From Bosea sp. OAE506 (GTDB taxonomy: Bacteria > Pseudomonadota > Alphaproteobacteria > Rhizobiales > Beijerinckiaceae): a DNA stretch of 64,000 bases. The translations under genes and the position numbers were made by a program. The notes under the pieces were generated by a model. The model saw only the letters and a list, made by a program, of their open reading frames with translations. It did not search any database and was not told the origin of the DNA. This document shows, in pieces, positions 41,076 through 49,654 of this stretch (within the stretch, counting starts at the first letter, position 1; each line of letters opens with the position of its first letter). The stretch spans positions 1,675,001 to 1,739,000 of the forward strand of contig NZ_JBEPOB010000001.1 in NCBI RefSeq assembly GCF_040546595.1. Direction: 5' to 3'.

Positions 41076-41903
41076 CTAGTGGCTGCCGGGATAATCGGCG
41101 TCGAGCACGAAGGGGTAGGGGCCGGGCGAGCGCTCGACGAAAGCCGTGTGCGTGACGAAGCCCGCACCCTCGCGGAAGGAATGGAGCAGATAGGCCGGAG
41201 GCTCCATGTGGAAGGTCGAAGGGCTCGCTTCCGAGAGGTCGAGCGTGACGGCGTGGGTCACGCTTGGCGCGATCTGCGCGATCGTGCCGGAAAAGCGCGT
41301 CACGATCGGCCGGTGGTGATGGCCGCAGAGGATGCGCTCAATGTTGGGATGACGCGCGACGATCGCGGCGAACTCCTGCGCGCCGTCGAGGAGGCGGATC
41401 GCGTCCATGTGCCGGATGCCGCAGTCGAAGGGCGGGTGGTGCATGAAGATCGCGACCGGCTTGCCGTCGGCTTCCGTCAGCGCCTTGTCGAGGAAGGCGA
41501 GCCGCGCGGGGCAGAGCGCGCCGGCGCTCTTGCCCGGCAGCAGTGTGTCGAGGCCGATCAGCCGCATCGGGCCGCAATCGGCGACGAACTGGACGAAGCC
41601 GTCATCGAGCAACTGGCGGGGATCGAGCGCCAGCCCTGCGGTCAGCGTCTCCCTGCGGTCATGGTTGCCCGGCACGAGCAGGACCGGAATGCCGAGGCCG
41701 TCGAGCATGGTGCGCAGCAGGGCATATTCCTCGGCCAGTCCGCAATCGGTGAGATCGCCGGTGATCACCAGCAGATCGGGCCGGGGCGAGAGCCGCGCCA
41801 CGACATCGAGCGCGCGCTCGCTCAGCGCATTGGTCTCGGAGACACGATAGGCGGGCTTGCCGCGCGGGCGGATATGCAGGTCGGTGATCTGGGCGATGAG
41901 CAT
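41076..41903 (-). CDS. GpdQ-like glycerophosphodiester phosphodiesterase (metallophosphoesterase)
   Basis: Binuclear metal phosphodiesterase of 275 residues, close in length to Enterobacter GpdQ (274). Metal motifs in order: ITDLHI (Asp/His), ITGDLTDCG (Asp), PGNHDRRE (Asn/His), FMHHPP (His) and CGHHHRP (His pair). DLTDCGLAEEY and MHHPPFDCG resemble GpdQ more than the CpdA cyclic-AMP enzyme, so hydrolysis of glycerophosphodiesters is the best guess. It follows ugpB by about 108 bases, where E. coli has ugpQ. The ATG at 41903 matches the family; 41918 is a longer alternative. Confidence 0.82.
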   Translation of the reverse strand: MLIAQITDLHIRPRGKPAYRVSETNALSERALDVVARLSPRPDLLVITGDLTDCGLAEEYALLRTMLDGLGIPVLLVPGNHDRRETLTAGLALDPRQLLDDGFVQFVADCGPMRLIGLDTLLPGKSAGALCPARLAFLDKALTEADGKPVAIFMHHPPFDCGIRHMDAIRLLDGAQEFAAIVARHPNIERILCGHHHRPIVTRFSGTIAQIAPSVTHAVTLDLSEASPSTFHMEPPAYLLHSFREGAGFVTHTAFVERSPGPYPFVLDADYPGSH

Positions 41904-41921
41904 GGTGGTGTCCAGCACGCC

Positions 41922-41998
41922 GTCATGGCCGGGCTTGACCCGGCCATCTCAGGCAGAAGAGTGATGATGAGATGCCCGGCTCGAGGCCGGGCATGACG
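41922..41998. repeat. intergenic palindromic repeat, copy D
   Basis: Two facing units between the phosphodiesterase gene and ugpB: GTCATGGCCGGG-cttga-CCCGGCCATC and GATGCCCGGC-tcgag-GCCGGGCATGAC. Both match the copy C core with GGCC in place of CTC. As part of the ugp transcript it would fold into two stable stems between ugpB and the phosphodiesterase gene. Confidence 0.75.
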
Positions 41999-42011
41999 AT
42001 TGTTGCTGGCC

Positions 42012-43343
42012 TCAGTTCGTCGGCAGCTTCAGCGCGGTCTGCTCGACATAAGGACGCATGATCTCGTCGGCGCCCTTCTGGGCGGCGACGAGGGCCTCCT
42101 TCGGCGTCTTCTTGCCCGAGAGCACGGCGGCCAGCTCGTCCTCGATGGCCTTGCGGACGGGGACGGTCTTGTAGGTGGCGAACCACGGCTTGGCGAAGGA
42201 AAGCTGGCTCACCGCGATGCCGGCGTCGGGGTTCTTGGCGATGAACTCCTTCATCTCGGGCGTGTCATAGGCGGCCTTGTTGGGCGCGAAATAGCCGGTG
42301 GCGCGGCTCCACCAGCCGGACTTCTCAGGGCTCGTCATCCAGTTGATCAGCGTCCAGGCGGCTTTGCGGCGCTCGCCCTCGACGCCGGTCGGGATCACCA
42401 GCGAGGCGCCGCCGATCGGCACCTCGTTCTTCACGTTCTTCGGCACGAAGGCGACCTTGTAGGGGAACTTCGCGTTGGTGCGGATATGGGTCAGCGAGCC
42501 CGTCGAGAGCAGCATCATCGAGGCCTGGCCGGAGAGGAAGGCCGAGGAGACCGCGCCGCCTGCCTGGACGCCGGCCGGATGCACCTTGTGCTTGGCGATG
42601 AGGTCGGACCAGAAGGTCAGGGCGCCGAGCATGGACGGCGTGTCGTAATAGACCTCGCCGCCGTAATCGACATTGAACCACTGGCCGCCATTGGAATGGG
42701 TCAGGGCCTGCAGGATCCAGCCACCATAGTCGTAGTTGGAGGGCATCATCATGCCCCAGCGGGTGACGCGGTCGCCCTCGCGCTTGGTCAGCTTCTTGGC
42801 GGTCGCGACCAGCTCTTCCCAGTTCGCCGGCAGCTTGTCGGGGTCGAGGCCGGCCTCCTTGAGGTGGTCGGTGTTGACGTAGAGCAGCGGCGTCGAGTTG
42901 TGGAAGGGCACGCCATAGACCTGACGGTCGAGGACGGCATTGCCGTGCAGCGCGTCGAAGAACTGGCCCATGAACTGGTCGTTGGTCTTGCCGTCGGCCT
43001 TGATCAAGCCGTCCATCGGCTGGATCTCGCCCTCGATCTTGAGGTCGAGCAGGAAGTTGGCGGACATGATCACGGCGGCCGGCGGCTTGCCGGCCTTCAT
43101 CGCGGCGCGGGTCTTGATCAGGGTCTCGTCATAGGAGCCGGTATAGACCGGGGTGGCCTTGATCGACGGGTTCTTCTCGTTGAACTCCTTGATCAGGGCG
43201 GCCATGTCGCGGGCGAGCTGGCCATCGACGGGGACTGGGAAGAACAGCTCGATCTCGGTGGGCGCCTGCGCGAAGGCGGGCGAGAGCGCGAAGCTCGCGG
43301 CGAGCGCGGCACCGGCGAGGATGTTGCGTCGGGTGGTCGTCAT
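42012..43343 (-). CDS. ugpB: sn-glycerol-3-phosphate ABC transporter binding protein
   Basis: Periplasmic SBP family 1 protein, 443 residues. Signal peptide MTTTRRNILAGAALAASFAL, cleavage near AQA (~residue 27). UgpB-specific segments are visible: PFHNSTPLLYVNTDHLKEAG, TGSLTHIRTNAKFPYKV, IGGASLVIPTG, ATGYFAPNKAAYD, EFIAKNPDAG and DELAAVLSGKKTP, all matching my recollection of E. coli UgpB. It likely binds glycerol-3-phosphate or glycerophosphodiesters. It starts 11 bases after the second permease gene. Confidence 0.92.
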   Translation of the reverse strand: MTTTRRNILAGAALAASFALSPAFAQAPTEIELFFPVPVDGQLARDMAALIKEFNEKNPSIKATPVYTGSYDETLIKTRAAMKAGKPPAAVIMSANFLLDLKIEGEIQPMDGLIKADGKTNDQFMGQFFDALHGNAVLDRQVYGVPFHNSTPLLYVNTDHLKEAGLDPDKLPANWEELVATAKKLTKREGDRVTRWGMMMPSNYDYGGWILQALTHSNGGQWFNVDYGGEVYYDTPSMLGALTFWSDLIAKHKVHPAGVQAGGAVSSAFLSGQASMMLLSTGSLTHIRTNAKFPYKVAFVPKNVKNEVPIGGASLVIPTGVEGERRKAAWTLINWMTSPEKSGWWSRATGYFAPNKAAYDTPEMKEFIAKNPDAGIAVSQLSFAKPWFATYKTVPVRKAIEDELAAVLSGKKTPKEALVAAQKGADEIMRPYVEQTALKLPTN

Positions 43344-43354
43344 GGTGGCTTCCC

Positions 43355-44209
43355 TTACTTGATGCCGGAGGAGACGAAGGAGTTGACGAAGGCGCGCTGG
43401 AACAGCGCAAACGCGATCAGCAGGGGGGCGCTGACCAGCAGGGTTCCCGCCGCGATGACGCCCCAGGCCTGTGCGCCCTCGGCGCCGCGGGTGAAGGAGG
43501 CGAGGCCGACTGTGAGCGGGCGCAGATCGGGCGAATTGATCACCATCAGCGGCCAGAGAAACTCGTTCCAATGGGCGGTGACGGAGACGATCGAGAAGGC
43601 GACGAGCGAGGGCTTGGCCAGGGGCAGATATATGAAGCCGATGCGCTGGAAGACGCTGGCGCCGTCGATCAGGGCGGCGTCTTCCAGTTCGCGCGGGATC
43701 GCCCGGAAGGCCTGGCGCATCAGGAAGGTGCCGAAGGCCGAGGCAAAATAGGGCGCCATTACGCCGAGCAGGCTGTCATAGAGGCCGAGCTTCGCGATCG
43801 TCGTCAGATTGGGGACGATCAGCACGACCGGCGCCAGCATGAGCTGGAGCAGGAAGAGATAGAAGCACAGCGTCCGGCCGGGGAACTCCAGGCGGGCGAA
43901 GGCGTAGCCGGCGAGCGTGATGGTGACGATCTGCACGGCGAGGATGCCCAAGCTGATGATCGTCGTGTTCAGCCCGTAGCGCGGGAAATCGGCCGAGGCC
44001 CAGGCCTCGCGGAAATTCGCCAGAGTCGGGACGTAGGACGGCACCAGCGAGGCCATGCCGGTGCCAATGCTCTGCGGATTGAAGGCGGCGACCAGCATCC
44101 AGAGGAAGGGCACCATCCAGAGGCCGGCGACCAGCAGCGTCGCGGCATAGCCGAGCTTCGGCGTGATCTCGCCGGTCGAAACGCCGGTGCTCATGGTGGC
44201 AGCGCTCAT
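43355..44209 (-). CDS. ugpE: Ugp-type ABC transporter permease
   Basis: Inner-membrane permease, 284 residues with six hydrophobic segments (LGYAATLLVAGLWMVPFLWM; ILAVQIVTITLAGYAFARL). The coupling loop ELEDAALIDGASVFQRIGFI and PLAKPSLVAF are typical of UgpE/MalG-type subunits. Its ATG overlaps the upstream permease stop by four bases. It forms the channel with the 44206-45141 product. Confidence 0.9.
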   Translation of the reverse strand: MSAATMSTGVSTGEITPKLGYAATLLVAGLWMVPFLWMLVAAFNPQSIGTGMASLVPSYVPTLANFREAWASADFPRYGLNTTIISLGILAVQIVTITLAGYAFARLEFPGRTLCFYLFLLQLMLAPVVLIVPNLTTIAKLGLYDSLLGVMAPYFASAFGTFLMRQAFRAIPRELEDAALIDGASVFQRIGFIYLPLAKPSLVAFSIVSVTAHWNEFLWPLMVINSPDLRPLTVGLASFTRGAEGAQAWGVIAAGTLLVSAPLLIAFALFQRAFVNSFVSSGIK

Positions 44210-45141
44210 GCCTCCTTCTCCCCGAAGGAGCGTTCGAGTGTGCGCAGCGAGGACGCGGTGACGACGAGCAACAGCGCCAGCATTACCAGCGTGCCGGCGG
44301 CGGCGCGGCCGGCGTCGTAGTTCTCGACCGCCTGCTGGTAGACATAAAACAGCAGCAGGTTGGTAGAGTCCGACGGGCCGCCCTTGGTCAGCACGAAGAC
44401 ATGGTCGACCTGTGTGACGACGTTGAGCAGGCCAATGACCAGCACGAAGCCGATGGTCGGCTTGAGATAGGGCAGGGTGACGTAGCGCAGGCGCTGCCAG
44501 GGGCCGGCGCCATCCAGGATCGCCGCCTCATAGGCGTCCGCCGGCACGGCCTGGAGGCCAGCGAGGAAGAACAACATGTAGTAGCCGGCGTTCTTCCAGA
44601 TCGTCAGCGCCATGATCGACCAGAGCGCGATGTCGGGATCGCCGAGCCAGTTGGGGCCGGAGATCGCGAGCTTGGCGAGGTGGTAGTCGAGCAGCCCGAC
44701 ATTGGGCAGGAACAGGAACAGGAAGATCGAGGCGGCCGCGACCAGTGGGATCAGAACGGGCAGAAAGAAGAGCGCGCGGAACAGCGCATTGACCCGACTC
44801 GACCGCGCCAGCGCCATGGCGAAGCCCAGCGCCAGGACGAGGCTCGGGATCACCGTGCCGAGCGCGTAGACGAGGTTGTTGGCCAGCGCCTTGCGGAAGG
44901 CAGGGTCGGCGAAGAGCTTCAGGAAATTCTGCGGGCCGACATAGGCCTGTGGGCCACCGACGCGGACCTGCCCGTGCAGCGACTGCCAGAGGACCTGGAC
45001 GACCGGCCAGTAAGTGAACAGCGCCAGGAACAGCAGCGAGGGCGCCAGCATCGCGAAGGCGAGCAGGGTCGACTGACGCGGCCGCCAGCGCGGCGCGCTC
45101 CAATCCCTCGCCTTGTCTGCCGTCAAAACCGCCTGCGCCAT
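44206..45141 (-). CDS. ugpA: Ugp-type ABC transporter permease
   Basis: First permease of the importer, 311 residues with six hydrophobic segments (LLAFAMLAPSLLFLALFTYW near the start). Coupling loop DAYEAAILDGAGPWQRLRYV followed by TLPYLKPT; TKGGPSDSTNLLLFY is typical of UgpA-like subunits. I place the start at the ATG at 45141 with GAAGG 8 bases upstream; a GTG at 45150 is possible. The gene order is A-E-B then phosphodiesterase, and no ugpC ATPase is present in the window. Confidence 0.9.
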   Translation of the reverse strand: MAQAVLTADKARDWSAPRWRPRQSTLLAFAMLAPSLLFLALFTYWPVVQVLWQSLHGQVRVGGPQAYVGPQNFLKLFADPAFRKALANNLVYALGTVIPSLVLALGFAMALARSSRVNALFRALFFLPVLIPLVAAASIFLFLFLPNVGLLDYHLAKLAISGPNWLGDPDIALWSIMALTIWKNAGYYMLFFLAGLQAVPADAYEAAILDGAGPWQRLRYVTLPYLKPTIGFVLVIGLLNVVTQVDHVFVLTKGGPSDSTNLLLFYVYQQAVENYDAGRAAAGTLVMLALLLVVTASSLRTLERSFGEKEA

Positions 45142-45211
45142 GGCCCCCACCTTCGGGCGGGGTCATGGCGGGCGGTGACGACGGAGCGGCTACGTTTCGA
45201 TGACGGATGCG

Positions 45212-45242
45212 TGACGGCCCCGGCGAAACACCGGGGCCGTCA
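45212..45242 (-). terminator. strong hairpin between GNAT and ugpA
   Basis: A perfect 12-base inverted repeat TGACGGCCCCGG/CCGGGGCCGTCA with a 7-base loop, 9 bases downstream of the acetyltransferase stop. No T-run follows. Probable factor-assisted terminator or 3'-end stabiliser separating the GNAT gene from the ugp operon. Confidence 0.5.
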
Positions 45243-45251
45243 TGGTTATCC

Positions 45252-45788
45252 TCAGGCGGCGCGGCGCGCGGGCTCCGCGGACGGCGCGGCAGCGTCCGGA
45301 CGGCCGGTCGCGGCGAGGACGCCGCTGGCGCCCGACAACGCGCCGTCGCGCAGTTCGAGGCCGAGGAAGCGCTCGCGCTCGAACGGGCCGGGCATGGCGA
45401 GATCGCGGGTCAGATCACCCGAGAAGCCGAAGCGCTCGTAATAGGCGGCGTCGCCGACGAGCAGCACCGCGCCATGGCCGCGGCAGGCGGCGCGCCAGAT
45501 CGCCTCGCGCATCATCGCGCGGCCTAGCCCCTCGCCTTGCAGCTCCGGCGCGACCGCGAGCGGGCCGAGCAGGAGCGCGGCCTTGCCGCCGGCCTCGACA
45601 GGCCAGAGCCGCACCGTCGCGACAACGACGCCGTCGCGCTCGGCGGTCAAAGCCAGGCCTTCAGCCGGCAAACGACCCTCGCGGAGGCGCTCGCTCGACT
45701 TGGCGGTGCGGCGCTCGCCGAGGCAGCGGTCGAGCAGCGCCTCGCGGGCGGGAATGTCGGCAGCGATTTCGTCGCGGATCGTGATCAT
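45252..45788 (-). CDS. GNAT family N-acetyltransferase
   Basis: Soluble acetyl-CoA-dependent acyltransferase, 178 residues. Motif A is visible as LGPLAVAPELQGEGLGRAMM (the Q/R-x-x-G-x-G/A pyrophosphate loop QGEGLG), followed by AVLLVGDAAYYERFGFSGDL. This pattern matches YhbS-type acetyltransferases. The substrate is unknown. The Ala-rich tail (APSAEPARRAA) is variable. It sits between the decarboxylase and ugp genes with hairpins on both sides, so it is probably monocistronic. Confidence 0.88.
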   Translation of the reverse strand: MITIRDEIAADIPAREALLDRCLGERRTAKSSERLREGRLPAEGLALTAERDGVVVATVRLWPVEAGGKAALLLGPLAVAPELQGEGLGRAMMREAIWRAACRGHGAVLLVGDAAYYERFGFSGDLTRDLAMPGPFERERFLGLELRDGALSGASGVLAATGRPDAAAPSAEPARRAA

Positions 45789-45991
45789 GACGCACCTCCG
45801 GCCGGAGCGCCTGCGATCAGCAGACCTTCCCGGCGCCGCGCGAACGCGGCCACAAGCAACAGGGATGTGTGGAAGAGGGTCCGGCGGGAGCCACGTCCGC
45901 TGCGCTTCCTTCTGGAGGCGCGGACGCTCCGCCCGAAATTGCGGGCGGCCTGCCGATCATGGCAGGGCGCTTCGCCGGACCCGATGGTGGA

Positions 45992-46011
45992 GGGGCGCCT
46001 TGCGGCGCCCC
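45992..46011 (-). terminator. hairpin after the ornithine decarboxylase gene
   Basis: Perfect 8-base stem GGGGCGCC/GGCGCCCC with a 4-base loop, 6 bases after the decarboxylase stop. No T-run. A second stem, CCGCCCG/CGGGCGG, lies at 45929-45948. Likely 3'-end structures. Confidence 0.5.
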
Positions 46012-46017
46012 GTTTCG

Positions 46018-47163
46018 TCAGATGACGTACTGCTTCAGCGGCGGGAAGCCGTTGAAGGCGACGGCCGAATAGGTCGTCGTATAGGCGCCCGTGCCCTCGA
46101 TCAGCAGCTTGTCGCCGATCTCGAGGCTGAACGGCAGCATGTACGGGGTCTTCTCGTACATGACGTCGACCGAATCGCAGGTCGGGCCGGCCAGGATGCA
46201 GGGCACTGTCGCATCGCCGTCGCGGGCGCTGCGGATCGGGTAGCGGATCGCCTCGTCCATGGTCTCGGCGAGACCGTTGAACTTGCCGATGTCGAGATAG
46301 ACCCAGGCGACCTGATCGTCCGCGGCCTTCTTCGAGATCAGGACGACCTCGGTCTCGATCAGGCCGGCATTGCCGACCATGCCGCGACCCGGCTCGATGA
46401 TCGTCTCCGGGAGCTGGTTGCCGAAATGCTTCGACAGCGCCTGGAAGATCGCATCGCCATAGGAGGGCACGCCCGGGATCGGCTTCAGGTAGCGCGCCGG
46501 GAAGCCGCCGCCGAGGTTGACCATCGACAGCGAGAGACCACGGGTGGCGCACTCCTTGAACACCGCCGAGGCCGAGGCCAAGGCGGAATCCCAGGCGTTC
46601 ACATTCGCCTGCTGCGAGCCGACATGGAACGAGATGCCATAGGCGGCCAGGCCGAGACGATGGCCGTGCTCGAGCACGTCCGCGGCCATTTCGGGCACGC
46701 AGCCGAACTTGCGCGAGAGCGGCCAGTCGGCGCCGGCGCCGTCGCAGAGGATGCGGCAGAAGATGCGCACGTCCTTCGCGCCGGTGGCGTTTGCCGAACG
46801 GGCGACCTTCTCGACCTCGGCCGTGCAGTCGACGGCGAAGAGGCGCACGCCGAGCTCCATGGCGCGGGCGACGTCGCGCTCCTTCTTGATCGTGTTGCCG
46901 AAGGAGATGCGATCCGCCGTGGCGCCGGCCGCGAGGGCGAGCTCGATCTCGACGACCGAGGCGCAATCGAAGCAGGAGCCGAGCTTGGCCAGCAGCGCCA
47001 GCACTTCCGGCGCGGGATTCGCCTTCACGGCGTAGAACACGCGCGTGTCGGGAAGGGCCCGCGAGAAGGCCTGGTAATTGTCGCGCACGACATCGAGATC
47101 GATGACGACGCAGGGCCCATCCTCGCGGCGGGTACGAAGGAATTCACGGATGCGCTCGGTCAT
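46018..47163 (-). CDS. ornithine decarboxylase, type III PLP fold
   Basis: PLP enzyme, 381 residues, that makes putrescine from ornithine (some members also use lysine). Eukaryotic-type fold: PLP Lys47 in VFYAVKANPAP, SFHVGSQQANV, GGGFPARY, the phosphate site EPGRGMVGNAG, and the second-subunit catalytic Cys in LAGPTCDSVDV. This is the group found in alphaproteobacteria rather than the large fold I enzyme. The start at 47163 gives the family N-terminus (MTERIREFL). It lies behind a ~450-base structured leader, so expression is likely controlled after transcription initiation. Confidence 0.94.
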   Translation of the reverse strand: MTERIREFLRTRREDGPCVVIDLDVVRDNYQAFSRALPDTRVFYAVKANPAPEVLALLAKLGSCFDCASVVEIELALAAGATADRISFGNTIKKERDVARAMELGVRLFAVDCTAEVEKVARSANATGAKDVRIFCRILCDGAGADWPLSRKFGCVPEMAADVLEHGHRLGLAAYGISFHVGSQQANVNAWDSALASASAVFKECATRGLSLSMVNLGGGFPARYLKPIPGVPSYGDAIFQALSKHFGNQLPETIIEPGRGMVGNAGLIETEVVLISKKAADDQVAWVYLDIGKFNGLAETMDEAIRYPIRSARDGDATVPCILAGPTCDSVDVMYEKTPYMLPFSLEIGDKLLIEGTGAYTTTYSAVAFNGFPPLKQYVI

Positions 47164-47609
47164 GAGACGCGACTCCCTCCGGCGCAAGCGGCGCCGATGC
47201 GACATGAAGCCGGCTTGAGTCGATCGTGCGATCCGCGACGCGTTGGAAACGCCGCACATCACCGAACGAAACGTCCGGACCCTGTAACCGTCGCTTGGGG
47301 AAGACCCCGCACGCCCGGCAATGAAGGACAAGCCTCTTCGGTGCTGGTCTTTGGAGGACCAGCGAGACCAAAAAAAGCCCGTTCCGTCGTTGCTTTAAGC
47401 TGCGTCCCCCGTGGAGATTCGGGGTTCGCCGGTTTCGCCTCCGGCTGCCAGTCGCTGTTCGGTGACAGTTCCCTGGAGAAGGGAACCGGGAGCGTGATTT
47501 GAGGGGATATCCATCCCCCTCCATCCGTCTCCAACACCTGGCGGCTGTCCGGCCTCTTGTCCGGATGCCCACCGACTGACACGCGGCCACAGGCACGTGC
47601 GAATTGGGT
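47164..47609 (-). ncRNA. structured leader of ornithine decarboxylase (candidate speF RNA)
   Basis: About 445 bases of transcribed leader, judged from the promoter at 47616-47644. On the minus strand it contains many hairpins: AGGGGA-tggata-TCCCCT, GGTTCCC...GGGAACT, GCCGG-aggcgaaa-CCGGC, CCCC...GGGG, CTGGTC-ctccaaa-GACCAG, and GGGG-tctt-CCCC. There is a TTTTTTT tract after GAACGGGC (about 47379-47373) that could act as an attenuator. Alphaproteobacterial ornithine decarboxylase genes are known to carry the conserved speF leader RNA, and position and length fit; I could not align it to the family model. Confidence 0.5.
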
Positions 47610-47615
47610 AGAGCG

Positions 47616-47644
47616 CATATACGGATGATGCCCCCCCGCTACAA
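47616..47644 (-). promoter_or_regulatory. candidate promoter of the ornithine decarboxylase transcript
   Basis: On the minus strand TTGTAG (47644-47639), a 17-base spacer and TATATG (47621-47616) form a plausible sigma-70-type promoter, with a start site near 47609. It lies just upstream of the leader hairpins. Confidence 0.5.
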
Positions 47645-47962
47645 GAGGTTTTTTGACGGCGGCATCGATTTGTACGGTTCGCGCCGTCGTCGGTATCGCC
47701 GCCTGTCGAGGAGCCGAGGCGTCACGATCTGAAAGACGATCGAGCTGTCGATCGCCGCCCCCTGCATCATGCGCGGCGACGCGCTGCTGCTTCAGGACCG
47801 GTGTTTGGCCTGATCGCCCAGCCCTGACGCTGGCCATCGCTTGAGCGCTGGCGATTTCCCCTTGCCACCCGGCCCTAGACCGGCCCCATTTCCTCGCCTA
47901 AGTCACGGGCATGCAAGCCTTCGGCGGCCGGCTTCCGGCGGTCGCCAGACCACGGATCCGTC
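47645..47962. other. divergent intergenic region upstream of the glucan gene
   Basis: About 320 bases between the decarboxylase promoter and the start of the glucan-biosynthesis gene. It should hold the latter's promoter. I see a GATCG-rich dyad around 47737-47753 (GACGATCGAGCTGTCGATCG) and no coding frame with a ribosome site or recognisable product. Confidence 0.4.
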
Positions 47963-49549
47963 ATGACCACGATCGACCGCCGCCGCGTCCTGGCGGGGCT
48001 TTCAGCCGCCCTCGGCTTCTCGACCGCGCCCTCGGCCCTGCTGGCGCAGCAGCCGGCTCCGCAGGCTGACACGTCCGCCGAGCCGCCGCTGCCGCGCTTC
48101 GGCTTCGAGAACGTGCTGCGGCGGGCGCGCGAGATCGCGGCCGTGCCCTATGATGCCGGGTCGACGCTGCCCGAGCCGCTGTCGCGGCTCGATTTCGATG
48201 CCTGGCGGGATATCCGCTTCCGGCCCGAACGCGCGCTGCTCGCCCAGAACGGCAGCCCGTTCCGGATGCAGATGTTCCATCCCGGCTTCCTGTTCACGCG
48301 GCCTGTCGTGGTCAATGTCGTGCGCGACGGCGTGGCGACGCCGGTGCCCTATGCGGCCAATCTCTTCGACTATGGCCGGGTGCGCTTCGACAAGCCGCTG
48401 TCGGTCAATCTCGGCTTCGCAGGATTCCGGCTGCACTACCCGCTCAACGATCCGCGCGTCTTCGACGAGCTGATATCCTTCATCGGCGCGAGCTATTTCC
48501 GCGTGCTCGGCCGCGAGCAGCGCTACGGCCTGTCGGCGCGCGGCCTCTCGATCGGCGCCGGCGTGCCGGGCGAGGAATTCCCGATGTTCCGGGAGTTCTG
48601 GGTCGAGGCGCCGGCGGCAAGCGCCGAGCGGGTGACGGTCTACGCCCTGCTGGATTCGCCTTCGGTGACCGGGGCCTATCGCTTCCATATCTATCCGGAC
48701 GTGGACGCCGTGGTCGATGTAGGGGCGACGCTGTTCCCGCGCAAGCCGATCGACAAGCTCGGGCTGGCGCCGCTGACCTCGATGTTCTTCACCGGCGAGA
48801 ACGACCGCCGCTTCCATGACGATTTCCGCACGGAGCTGCATGATTCCGACGGGCTGATGGTTCATTCCGGCACGGGCGAGTGGATCTGGCGGCCGCTGCG
48901 CAATCCCAAGCAGCAGGCGGTCTCCTCCTTCGTCGAGCGCAATGTGCGCGGCTTTGGCCTGATGCAGCGCGACCGCGTCTTCGAGCATTATCAGGATCTC
49001 GACCTGAACTACGAACTGCGGCCGTCCTACTGGATCGAGCCGCAGGGCGACTGGGGCGAGGGCGTCGTCGAGCTGATCGAGATCCCCACCACGGACGAGA
49101 CCAACGACAACATCGTCGCGCTCTGGGCGCCGAAAGCGCCACTGGAGCCGGGCCGCGAGTTCTCCTTCGGCTACAAGCTGACGTCGATGATGGATTCCGC
49201 CGACCTGCATCCGGGCGGGCGCGTCATCAACACCTATCAGGCGAAGCCCAAGGCGCTCGGCTCGGGCGAGCCGGTCAATGCGGGGGCCCGGCGCTTCATC
49301 GTCGATTTCGCCGGCGGCGACCTCGACTACCATCTCCGGCAGCCGGAGAAGGTCGAGATCGTGCCTTCGATCGCCTATGGCCGGATCGAGCGCGCCTTCA
49401 TCGTGCCCAACCCGAAGACCAACGGGTTCCGCGCCTTCATCGACATCGTCGTCGAGCCGGGTCAGCTGGCGGAGATGCGCGCCTTCCTGAAGAGCGGCGA
49501 CAAGACCCTAACGGAGACCTGGAGCTACCCCTGGCGGGCGGAGATCTGA
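47963..49549 (+). CDS. periplasmic glucan biosynthesis protein (OpgG/OpgD family)
   Basis: Periplasmic enzyme of 528 residues for osmoregulated periplasmic glucan synthesis. It has a twin-arginine signal (TIDRRRVLAGLSAALGFSTA) and cleavage near AQQ, indicating Tat export as in OpgD. Then FGFENVLRRAREIAAVPYDA, YFRVLGREQRYGLSARGLSI, and the EGVVELIEIPTTDETNDNIV stretch, all conserved in OpgG/OpgD. No glycosyltransferase opgH is in the window. The start at 47963 opens directly at the signal. Confidence 0.9.
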   Translation: MTTIDRRRVLAGLSAALGFSTAPSALLAQQPAPQADTSAEPPLPRFGFENVLRRAREIAAVPYDAGSTLPEPLSRLDFDAWRDIRFRPERALLAQNGSPFRMQMFHPGFLFTRPVVVNVVRDGVATPVPYAANLFDYGRVRFDKPLSVNLGFAGFRLHYPLNDPRVFDELISFIGASYFRVLGREQRYGLSARGLSIGAGVPGEEFPMFREFWVEAPAASAERVTVYALLDSPSVTGAYRFHIYPDVDAVVDVGATLFPRKPIDKLGLAPLTSMFFTGENDRRFHDDFRTELHDSDGLMVHSGTGEWIWRPLRNPKQQAVSSFVERNVRGFGLMQRDRVFEHYQDLDLNYELRPSYWIEPQGDWGEGVVELIEIPTTDETNDNIVALWAPKAPLEPGREFSFGYKLTSMMDSADLHPGGRVINTYQAKPKALGSGEPVNAGARRFIVDFAGGDLDYHLRQPEKVEIVPSIAYGRIERAFIVPNPKTNGFRAFIDIVVEPGQLAEMRAFLKSGDKTLTETWSYPWRAEI

Positions 49550-49654
49550 CGGGGCGCGACCTCAGGTCCTCGTCTCCCGTCGGAACGGGCCGAGGCCTCC
49601 GGGGTTGGTGAAGCGGGACGGGCAAGGCCCGCCAAGCCTTAAGGAGACTGCGCA

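Noticed and set aside
45583..47502. 639-residue open frame on the plus strand
   Set aside because: Antisense to the decarboxylase and acetyltransferase genes; no motif and shadow-type composition.
47259..47837. 192-residue minus-strand frame upstream of ornithine decarboxylase
   Set aside because: It overlaps the structured leader and its promoter and has no ribosome site; treated as leader sequence, not a gene.
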